NCBI GenBank assembly: GCA_018812345.1
Contig: JAHJDR010000176.1
Coordinates: forward strand, 1 to 34,234
Direction of reading: 5' to 3'
DNA length: 34,234 nucleotides
From: a bacterium
GTDB taxonomy: Bacteria > UBA10199 > JADGCS01
In this document: positions 22,209 to 29,158 of the stretch, piece by piece
How the letters are laid out: the number at the start of each line of letters is the position of its first letter
Position numbering within the stretch: the first letter of the stretch is position 1
Made by a program: the position numbers and the translations under genes
Notes under the pieces: generated by a model
The model's input: the letters and a program-made list of their open reading frames with translations, nothing else
What the model was told of the DNA's origin: nothing
Database searches by the model: none

Positions 22209-23554
22209 AAGTAAATCGTGCAGAAATGCTTTTACACAGTATCACGCGTTTGCTGAGTCGCAATGCGGATGCTAATATTCGCCGTATTTTGGCAAAATCT
22301 CATCCGTCAGAAATTGCTTCTGTTATTCGTCAGTTGCCTGATGATGATGGTGTTCACGTTATTAAGCAAATTCGAGATACGGTACGTGAACCTGAAACCT
22401 TTGTTGAGCTAGAAGGTAAATTTATTCAAACCTATTTAGATAATACAGACGATAAAAATCACATAGTAAAAGTCATGCAAGAGTTGCCTGATGATGAAGT
22501 GGCGAACCTTCTTGCCGAAGTTAATGGAGAAACAGCAGAAGAAATTTTATCGCTTATGAAGACATCCAAGCAAGAGGATGTGAGCGAGATTTTACAGTAT
22601 GGTGAAGATACTTGTGGCCGTATCATGGCCGTTAATATTCATAAATTTAACCAAAAACTGACTGCCAAAGAAGCGATTAGCATTATTCAAAACAGCAAGC
22701 ATGTGGAGAGTATTTATTATATTTATGTTGTTGATGATGATAATCATCTTGTGGGTGTGATTTCTTTGCGGCAATTGTTGCAGGTACAAGGCGATAGGGT
22801 TCTCAAAGACTTTATGGTGCGTGAATTGGTCAGTGTGAATGTTTATGAATCACAGGATAAAGCGGCCACATTTGTTGAAGACTATAATTTTGTCAGTTTG
22901 CCTGTCATCGATGATGATGGTGCTCTGATGGGCATGGTGACTGTTGATGATGTGATTGATTATATTCGTGAAGAAGCACAAGATGAAGTCTTACAAATGG
23001 CTGGTGTAGAAGCCGAAGCTATAGATGATTTTTCATATTTGCGCGCTTTTGGTTCACGTGTTTCATGGTATGGACTTCTTTTCATTGCAGGCGTTCTTTG
23101 TAGTGAAATTATTCTTTATTACTTTAAAGATGTTCCTCAGAAGCTTACTTATTTGTGTTTTGCTCCTTTAGTTTTGCGCTTATGTGGCAGTATGGCTACA
23201 CAAGGATTAACCTTTGTGACGCAAGGGTTGTTTGATGAAGATATTGAGCGCAGTCGCTCTATTAGAGCCTTTTGGGGGCAAATGTTAATCACATTGCTAG
23301 TGACTTTGCTTTTTGCTGGTGTGGTTTTTTGTTATGCTTTCTTTAGGTTTTTGGAACCAGCATGGACATCTTTTGGTATGAGCATTGGTATTTTAGTTGT
23401 TACGGTTATGTCAATATTTGTTGGTGTTATGTTACCCCTTATTTTTAACAAACTCAATATTGATCCTCAGATTGCCAGTTCGCGTGTTATTCACGTTCTC
23501 ATGGATGCCTTAAGCTTACTGATCTTTTTTGCCTTTTTATTTGGCTGGAGCTAA
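22205..23554 (+). CDS. mgtE: MgtE-family magnesium/divalent cation transporter
   Basis: Inner-membrane Mg2+ channel/transporter. The N-terminal superhelical MgtE_N domain covers about 10-130 (with repeated QLPDDD/ELPDDE segments). Two CBS domains lie near 138-195 and 203-255 (TVDDVIDYI at 246-254). Five transmembrane helices run from about 287 to the C-terminus. Asp434 in VLMDALSLL is at the position of the pore-lining aspartate of TM5. The TM2 signature is altered: GNAG-x-Q of typical MgtE reads GSMATQ (328-333). The length of 449 aa is standard. Mg2+ gating by the cytosolic domain is known for the family. No Mg riboswitch precedes it, because it overlaps the PfkB gene by 4 bp. Confidence 0.93.
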   Translation: MKVNRAEMLLHSITRLLSRNADANIRRILAKSHPSEIASVIRQLPDDDGVHVIKQIRDTVREPETFVELEGKFIQTYLDNTDDKNHIVKVMQELPDDEVANLLAEVNGETAEEILSLMKTSKQEDVSEILQYGEDTCGRIMAVNIHKFNQKLTAKEAISIIQNSKHVESIYYIYVVDDDNHLVGVISLRQLLQVQGDRVLKDFMVRELVSVNVYESQDKAATFVEDYNFVSLPVIDDDGALMGMVTVDDVIDYIREEAQDEVLQMAGVEAEAIDDFSYLRAFGSRVSWYGLLFIAGVLCSEIILYYFKDVPQKLTYLCFAPLVLRLCGSMATQGLTFVTQGLFDEDIERSRSIRAFWGQMLITLLVTLLFAGVVFCYAFFRFLEPAWTSFGMSIGILVVTVMSIFVGVMLPLIFNKLNIDPQIASSRVIHVLMDALSLLIFFAFLFGWS

Positions 23555-23555
23555 G

Positions 23556-24179
23556 ATGGAACAACATAGCGGCATTATCCTTAAAAAATTATCTTACAGC
23601 GAAGCTGATGAGATTATCACAGTATTGTTTAAAGGCATTGGTATCAAACGTCTTTTTGTTCGCGGATCCCGTAAGTCAAAGAAGCGTTTTGGCGGTTTGA
23701 TTGACCATTTTGCTCATTTAAAATTCTTTTTTTCCTCTCACAATAAGGGACTAAGTTCTCTTACAAGTGTTGAAGAATTTCATGAAAGCATGCAACGTGA
23801 TTTATGGACCCTTGGTCCCAATTTTGCTTATGCTTCACTATTATCTGAATTTATCTGTGAGTTTACACCTGAAGATGGTGATGATCATGGACTTTATGAT
23901 CTTTGGTTATCTCTTTATAATGAATTAAAACAAAAAGAACTAACTCCCGACATGGCGACAAATTATTTTATCATGTTTTTAAGACATGTGGGTTATGCAC
24001 CAGACTTTATAGAGCACTTTCAAGAAGGCCATTCTCAGGCTGTAGTAGATAATGAGTGGATGTCTTTATTAACTGATTTGGTTAGTTTTGCAGAAAAGAT
24101 TATGCAGAAACCCTCCCGAGCCGCCCCTTTTTTTCTCTCAACGCTAGACCCCGAAAACGGGGCAGGCGATAGACGATAG
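23556..24179 (+). CDS. recO: DNA repair protein RecO
   Basis: RecO loads RecA onto SSB-coated DNA with RecR. The N-terminal OB fold reads SGIILKKLSYSEADEIITVLF and then GIKRLFVRGSRKSKKRFGG, both typical; the helical C-terminal half follows. ATG 23556 lies 1 bp after the mgtE stop and has GGAG (23547-23550) at ideal spacing. An upstream in-frame start at 23529 is less likely. The last codons (STLDPENGAGDRR) run through a GCTAGAC-family heptad array with an inserted CCCCG/CGGGG hairpin, so the tail is repeat-derived and the protein (207 aa) is on the short side. Confidence 0.88.
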   Translation: MEQHSGIILKKLSYSEADEIITVLFKGIGIKRLFVRGSRKSKKRFGGLIDHFAHLKFFFSSHNKGLSSLTSVEEFHESMQRDLWTLGPNFAYASLLSEFICEFTPEDGDDHGLYDLWLSLYNELKQKELTPDMATNYFIMFLRHVGYAPDFIEHFQEGHSQAVVDNEWMSLLTDLVSFAEKIMQKPSRAAPFFLSTLDPENGAGDRR

Positions 24180-24181
24180 AC
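24143..24181. repeat. GCTAGAC-family heptads with CCCCGAAAACGGGG hairpin, inside the recO 3' end
   Basis: GCTAGAC (24143-24149) runs into CCCCGAAAACGGGG (24149-24162), a 5-bp stem with an AAAA loop. GATAGAC (24168-24174) and GATAGAC (24175-24181) follow. The recO stop falls inside the last unit. Confidence 0.75.
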
Positions 24182-24193
24182 GAAGCACGAGGA

Positions 24194-27100
24194 TCAATAC
24201 CAAATTCTCCCCACAGCAGGTACTTCGGCATCTAAACTTTCACTATAAATCCATCCTGTATAGAGGATGCGATCATCAGATAAGATGCTTATGTTATTGA
24301 CACCTTCATTAACTGTATCGCCTACCTCAAAAATAACCGTGCCATTAGTACCAAATTGATAATTCAGCTGACCATTTGCTTTGTATTGTTGGATAACACG
24401 ATAGGTCTTGATGCCACCATCATTGGTGATACTAAACCCAGCCACAATCATTTTTCCACTGGACATAAAATCTAAACTCACAGCTTCAGCATTGCCACCA
24501 GCAATAGGATCTTTAATGACAAAGCCATTTATTCCAAAGGTTGTATCAAGTGTTCCATTTGGTAAGTAACGTGCGATAAGAAATAGTTTTGTTCCTGCTG
24601 TTGTATGGGTAGCCGTGCCACAAATGTAGATTTTATTATCGTAGATTTCAATGTCATCAATGATAGCACTGTGATGAGGTACTCCTGTAATGACCTTGCC
24701 ATTGAGGCCAAAAGAAAAATCCAAATTACCATCCTCTGAGTAGCGTGCGAGTATCAAGCGTTTTCTGCCAGCTACAAAATCAAAGCCACCAACGACAATC
24801 TTTTTATCGGTTTGAATGGCAACAGCTCTGGCTTCTTCTAATGCGCCAGGTGTGAAATTAAGCACGCGCAGGCCATCATTTCCAAAGGTTGTATCAAGTA
24901 CACCTTCAGTGGAATACCTGCTTATTGTTAGTGCCTGATCAGCATCAAGTTGGATATAACCGACACCGACAATATTGTTGCCTTGTTGTGCCATTGCCAT
25001 AAGGCGATTATTTTTTAGACCGATATCGTGTGCGTAAACGCCTATACCTCTAAAGGTTTCATCCAATGTCCCATCTGCATTATAGCGTGCTAAAAAAGCA
25101 TCTTCAGTAATGTCGCCACCATTGTCAATCTCAGCCCAACCACTAATAATAGTTTGGCCTGTAGTAGGTAGGTAAATCATGCCTGTGAGTTGTCCATTGT
25201 CACCTATGGAAGTCGTTGTATATCCTGTTTCCTCACCAAAATTTCCCATGAGATTTCCCGAACTGTTAAATTTGCTGATAAAGAAATCATTAGTTAATGT
25301 TGTGCCAGCTATAATAAAGGAGCCTCCATTTACCATTTTACCTGCTTGCGCTTGTCCTTTTATATTTAAAAAGGCTGTTCCATTATTATTTTTGAAATCA
25401 GGATCTGGTTGGCCATGAGCGGCAACGTAGATTGTGCCATCAGCTGTGTTTTTTTCTTGATCAGTAACACTGACTATGGCTGTGCCTGGGCTCATAGGTG
25501 CTCGGTAACTACCCGTAAACTCATTTATGTGACCAATTCCAGATTTGAGTTGAAATTTATAGGGTGGTCGTCCATCAACCCCTCTGATAGCAGTATTTGA
25601 GCCTTGACCGACATATATCCCTGTTGGAAATACATTTAATACATCAGGATTTTTGATAAGATCATTAGAAAGATTAAGCACGCCCACTTGATTGGGTTCA
25701 TCAGGCGCCAGCCGGTAGCGATAGGCTACGATATCGAGATTGAAATTTGAGGGTAGAGGGGCATGTCCAATTGTTATAAAATAGGTTTCCTCATCTTCCA
25801 AATCAAACATGCCAATCACAGGAGCTAAGGATCCTTCAGCTTGATTTGTTGTTGTTTGAAACGCTATGTAAGATAACTCATCATTTGATAATAGAAAGAA
25901 CTGTGATAAATTCATGCCCACATCAATAAGAGTTCGCGAACTATCTGTGTTTATGTTGACTTCACAAATATTATTAATGCCTGTTTCTGCATCTTCACAA
26001 TGGTAGTATATTAATTCGTTTCGTGCAGTGGGATTGCCCATGTAAGTAATACTTCTATTGATTTCTTTCCAATCTGTAACATCAGAGTCATAGCCATCAA
26101 GGATCTCTTCAAGGTTAGCTCTGATGAGATGATAATCATTACTAGTGTCTTTTCCAACAAGAATTATAGTGTACTGATTCATCCAATCAAAATCTAGTAT
26201 GGCAAAATCTATATCTTGATCTTCAAGAATAACATCCATGTGTTCATCTTTATCCACAAAATATATAACAGGAATAATACTATTTTCACCTGTGTAGGGG
26301 TTCAATCGACTGGCATTGTAGAGAATGTATTCACCTGAAGGATGAATTTTAAATATGGGTCGCTTTAGTGTCGTCTGCAAATCAATTTCTGTGATATCAC
26401 CTAATCCATTAACCTGATAAAAAATTTGCTCAGCATCAAAGAAATGTAGCTCATAGGGAGAACTAATCATTGACTGGGATAAAACAGACGTATCAATAAA
26501 GGGTTCTGGATACCCGCCAATAGCAGGTAGTGACCACAAAGCAGTTTGACCATTATCTTCGATTACAGAAAAAACAACTTCACTTTTCGGCAGTTCCCCA
26601 TCATCTTTATCAATGTTTAAAAAGGCCATACCGCGATCTTGTATATCAACCATGGCGTGAACTGATTCGTCGGAAAAGGTGATGTTGCTTGCATTCCACA
26701 CGTCAGAATCAACACCTGTAATAAATACATTAAACGTGTAATGCGGGATCAATGGGTGAGGTGGATTAATTTTCAGGAAAATGGGTGCACTCGCTTGGAT
26801 ATCATCAACGATTTCTTCAGAATCAGTGGCGACAAGAGCGACAATTTCTCCAATAAGAGATTCCTTAAATTGCAGTGTGAAAAGGCAATCCTGTGACAGA
26901 TTTGGCGTGAGAATATCAGTGGTTTTGCCTTTGTTATTGATTACGAGAATTTTGCCACATTTATTGTCAACACGATGGAAGAAGAATGTACCCACAATGG
27001 CTTCACTAGTGGGATTACCTCCTTTGCCGAGATATTTTGGTGCGCTAAGTTGTGGTGTTAGGCTTGCCTCTTGAAAAGAAACACTGGTGGCATCAATACC

Positions 27101-27316
27101 ATCTGTATTTTTGGCTATGGTAACGGGGATACTAATTGAATCCATGCCATAGGCTTCTGCGTCTTCGTATGTGATGGTCGCACTTTGATCAACTCCATTT
27201 AATGGATTACATGACATGGCCCCACCCACAGCCGCATCAGGTCCCACACATTGAGTTGTGGCGTTGAGCATGGAAAAAAGGATAAATATGAGTAAAAGAG
27301 TGCGCCTGAGTCGCAT
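24194..27316 (-). CDS. Large exported protein with C-terminal delta-60 repeats
   Basis: A 1040-aa exported protein. The N-terminus MRLRRTLLLIFILFSMLNA is a signal peptide. Cys23 follows but without a good lipobox (TTQC), so lipidation is uncertain. Residues about 200-560 resemble a beta-propeller-like region of repeated short strands, and an immunoglobulin-like segment may lie near 565-635. From about 640 to 1035 there are six or more delta-60 repeats, each ending in a phrase like NGTLDTTFGINGF (clear at 749-760, 804-815, 861-873, 919-931 and 981-992). Delta-60 repeats are common in large surface or secreted proteins of deltaproteobacteria; the function is not established. Convergent with recO, 14 bp apart. 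A TATAAT box lies so close to the ATG that the mRNA may be leaderless. Confidence 0.8.
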   Translation of the reverse strand: MRLRRTLLLIFILFSMLNATTQCVGPDAAVGGAMSCNPLNGVDQSATITYEDAEAYGMDSISIPVTIAKNTDGIDATSVSFQEASLTPQLSAPKYLGKGGNPTSEAIVGTFFFHRVDNKCGKILVINNKGKTTDILTPNLSQDCLFTLQFKESLIGEIVALVATDSEEIVDDIQASAPIFLKINPPHPLIPHYTFNVFITGVDSDVWNASNITFSDESVHAMVDIQDRGMAFLNIDKDDGELPKSEVVFSVIEDNGQTALWSLPAIGGYPEPFIDTSVLSQSMISSPYELHFFDAEQIFYQVNGLGDITEIDLQTTLKRPIFKIHPSGEYILYNASRLNPYTGENSIIPVIYFVDKDEHMDVILEDQDIDFAILDFDWMNQYTIILVGKDTSNDYHLIRANLEEILDGYDSDVTDWKEINRSITYMGNPTARNELIYYHCEDAETGINNICEVNINTDSSRTLIDVGMNLSQFFLLSNDELSYIAFQTTTNQAEGSLAPVIGMFDLEDEETYFITIGHAPLPSNFNLDIVAYRYRLAPDEPNQVGVLNLSNDLIKNPDVLNVFPTGIYVGQGSNTAIRGVDGRPPYKFQLKSGIGHINEFTGSYRAPMSPGTAIVSVTDQEKNTADGTIYVAAHGQPDPDFKNNNGTAFLNIKGQAQAGKMVNGGSFIIAGTTLTNDFFISKFNSSGNLMGNFGEETGYTTTSIGDNGQLTGMIYLPTTGQTIISGWAEIDNGGDITEDAFLARYNADGTLDETFRGIGVYAHDIGLKNNRLMAMAQQGNNIVGVGYIQLDADQALTISRYSTEGVLDTTFGNDGLRVLNFTPGALEEARAVAIQTDKKIVVGGFDFVAGRKRLILARYSEDGNLDFSFGLNGKVITGVPHHSAIIDDIEIYDNKIYICGTATHTTAGTKLFLIARYLPNGTLDTTFGINGFVIKDPIAGGNAEAVSLDFMSSGKMIVAGFSITNDGGIKTYRVIQQYKANGQLNYQFGTNGTVIFEVGDTVNEGVNNISILSDDRILYTGWIYSESLDAEVPAVGRIWY

Positions 27317-27323
27317 GCCTTAT

Positions 27324-27352
27324 ATTATATGCAATTACCATTCCAGTTTAAA
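27324..27352 (-). promoter_or_regulatory. Candidate promoter immediately before the delta-60 protein gene
   Basis: On the minus strand TTTAAA (27352-27347) is followed after 17 nt by a perfect TATAAT (27329-27324). Its last base is only 7 nt from the ATG, so transcription would start at or next to the start codon. Confidence 0.5.
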
Positions 27353-27497
27353 CCGAAATATAACCCCGTAACCCTATGATATTATTAGCCCCCAATTTAC
27401 AATCTATGAACACTAGGCAACTTTTGCTTCTTTTCTATGAACATGTTCTCAAATTGGAAGAACATTCATTTTCATTTATGTATTTTTCAATTTTCAA

Positions 27498-27571
27498 TTC
27501 GCAGTCCCACAGGGACTGCGAAAGTCCCAGTCCCAGTCCCATCGAGACTTAAGAGACACGAAATGGGACTG
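27498..27571 (+). promoter_or_regulatory. Hairpin, AGTCCC repeats and start-codon-sequestering inverted repeat of the calpain gene
   Basis: TTCGCAGTCCC (27498-27508) and GGGACTGCGAA (27512-27522) form an 11-bp perfect hairpin with a 3-nt loop. Three tandem AGTCCC units follow (27523-27540). The last continues as CAGTCCCAT (27534-27542), which is perfectly complementary to ATGGGACTG (27563-27571) covering the start codon. All elements are exact on inspection; a role in translation control is inferred. Confidence 0.6.
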
Positions 27572-28792
27572 ATAAAAAAAAATAAGACAAGTAAAATCAA
27601 CAAGATAAAAAATACGCAAGTTGGCATGACTCATGCTTTAGGTATGAGTATGAAAAACTTAACATCAAATATAATAAATAAGGCCAGAGATCTTTCTTTT
27701 AATCAGACAACAAATTACATCCATTATGAAGAAGCCCAGATGATGCGGCTTATTAAAGATCTTGTTGATCATATTCTCCAAGAGCCTCCTAAACAAGAGG
27801 TGAGTCTTAAACCAGGTAAGCCGCGTTTTGTCGTTCCCTACAATATTAATGACAAAGCCGCACAATATAAACCTTTGCCCTTTAGAGATGGTTTGCGAAA
27901 GTTTGAAACAGGTGATTTATCTGATCCAGAAGTAAAAAGTGAGCACAGAAATCAAAGTGGTTTATCCTATGAGAAAAAAACAGGTTCTCTTTTTGTGGAT
28001 GGTATTGATGTGTCTGACATTAAACAAGGGAGTGTTGGTGATTGCTATTTTTTAGCAGCATTGACTTCTATTGCAAACATACAGCCAGATTTTATCACAC
28101 AAAACATTCGTCAAAATACAGATAATACTTATACAGTAGGCTTTCACAAAATTAGCATACCCAGCAAACGCGTTCTCTATGATGAGAAAGGCCCCTATTA
28201 CCAAGCCATTCGTGAAACAGCTAAATACTGTATCGATAATGAGCTTCCTCAATGGTATGGAAATAATCTGTATGCACGTGGTGAAAATAGTGGTGAGCTT
28301 TGGGCAGCGCTTTATGAAAAGGCTTACGCAGCTTATAAAGGCGGAAGTTATGATGATATTAATGGAGGAACTATTGCAACAGCATATTTTGATTTACTGG
28401 GTGTCACGTCCAAAACCCATAAGCACCAAGGTAGTATTGAAACAACATTGTATAATACAATTCAAACAGCTTTAGATAATAAGAATCCTGTTGCTGTGGG
28501 TATTGGACCGGATGAAAATGGTGCCCATTTAAGTGAAGAGGGTCTTGTGTATAATCATGCCTATTCTGTTTTAGATGTTTTTGAGCAAGAGGGAGTCAAA
28601 TACATTACCCTGAGAAATCCCTATGGGTATCAGGAATGGAATGGCGATGGCGCTGATACAAAAAATGATGGTATCTTTAGCATGCCTTTTTCCGCTTATA
28701 AAGATAATTTCTATGAAACAACAATTGCTGATTATACAAAATATGATGGCATATACGATCCATACGCCCATCCAAAGTATCGGTTGAATTAA
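27563..28792 (+). CDS. Calpain-like (C2 family) cysteine protease
   Basis: A bacterial calpain-type papain-fold protease of 409 aa from ATG 27563. The catalytic Cys161 lies in KQGSVGDCYFLAAL (the Q of the oxyanion hole and the GDC motif are both present). GELWAALYEKAYA matches the calpain EKA motif. His332 sits in NHAYSVLDV and Asn352 in LRNPYGYQEWNGD, completing the triad. There is no EF-hand and no signal peptide; the N-terminal 60 residues are Lys-rich. Substrates are unknown. The frame is open from 27437, but the codons before 27563 run through a hairpin and AGTCCC repeats, so I treat them as 5' leader. Only AAGAGA precedes the ATG. The neighbour downstream is the TGA-interrupted beta-rich protein; a functional link is possible but unproven. 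Confidence 0.85.
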   Translation: MGLIKKNKTSKINKIKNTQVGMTHALGMSMKNLTSNIINKARDLSFNQTTNYIHYEEAQMMRLIKDLVDHILQEPPKQEVSLKPGKPRFVVPYNINDKAAQYKPLPFRDGLRKFETGDLSDPEVKSEHRNQSGLSYEKKTGSLFVDGIDVSDIKQGSVGDCYFLAALTSIANIQPDFITQNIRQNTDNTYTVGFHKISIPSKRVLYDEKGPYYQAIRETAKYCIDNELPQWYGNNLYARGENSGELWAALYEKAYAAYKGGSYDDINGGTIATAYFDLLGVTSKTHKHQGSIETTLYNTIQTALDNKNPVAVGIGPDENGAHLSEEGLVYNHAYSVLDVFEQEGVKYITLRNPYGYQEWNGDGADTKNDGIFSMPFSAYKDNFYETTIADYTKYDGIYDPYAHPKYRLN

Positions 28793-28869
28793 TGACAATT
28801 GACAATAGGCAATAAGCGATTTGCGATTTAAATTGCCGATAGCCAATTGTCATTTGCTTATTGTCAATC
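28793..28869. repeat. Self-complementary heptad array (TGACAAT family)
   Basis: TGACAAT, TGACAAT, AGGCAAT, AAGCGAT and TTGCGAT (28793-28827) are followed by GCCGATA, GCCAATT, GTCATTT, GCTTATT and GTCAATC (28835-28869). The second half is the reverse complement family of the first. An imperfect long hairpin is expected; it may also act as a transcription barrier after the calpain gene. Confidence 0.75.
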
Positions 28870-28897
28870 ATGAACATTGTTATCATTCCTGTTATAG

Positions 28898-28943
28898 TGT
28901 TACCTATGTATCCGGTCTATTATGTAACCTATCTATCCGGTTC
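28898..28943. mobile_element. Possible insertion-sequence end remnant with two 20-bp direct repeats
   Basis: GTTACCTATGTATCCGGTC (28899-28917) and GTAACCTATCTATCCGGTTC (28924-28943) are near-identical direct repeats 25 bp apart. From memory this GTTACCTATGTATCCGG phrase is typical of transposase-binding repeats at ends of IS21/IS481-type elements. No transposase gene is present, so this would be a solo end. Confidence 0.45.
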
Positions 28944-29068
28944 GGACTCTTTGTAAGTGTCCAAATATTACACAGATTTGTTAAGTCTACTTTACAGGTT
29001 ATACAAAGCGTTTAATAAATTATTTCTATCCTATTGAAAAATAAGAGTAAAATAATTTTTCGCTTGTG

Positions 29069-29093
29069 GCATAGTCTATGCATCTTCTAGAAG
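29069..29093. promoter_or_regulatory. Two adjacent palindromes upstream of the beta-rich protein gene
   Basis: GCATAGTCTATGC (29069-29081) is palindromic around a single T, and CTTCTAGAAG (29084-29093) is a perfect palindrome. They lie about 65-90 bp before the start codon and could be operator sites. No clear -35/-10 pair was found. Confidence 0.35.
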
Positions 29094-29158
29094 ACGATCG
29101 GGTAAAATTGTTAGCAACATATCATGTTTAATTTCGATAATATGTAAGGAGTAAGGAT

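Larger units (their letters stand above)
28793..29158. other. 366-bp intergenic region: inverted heptad array, IS-end-like repeats, palindromes
   Basis: No gene is seen. From left to right it holds a self-complementary TGACAAT heptad array (28793-28869), two direct copies of a transposon-end-like sequence (28898-28943), a low-complexity AT stretch, and two adjacent short palindromes (29069-29093). It ends in the AAGGAG ribosome-binding site of the next gene. Confidence 0.7.

Noticed and set aside
27437-27562. Calpain coding sequence starting at the first ATG, 27437
   Set aside because: The extra 42 codons run through a perfect hairpin and AGTCCC repeats and show no resemblance to a protein domain; ATG 27563 is preferred.
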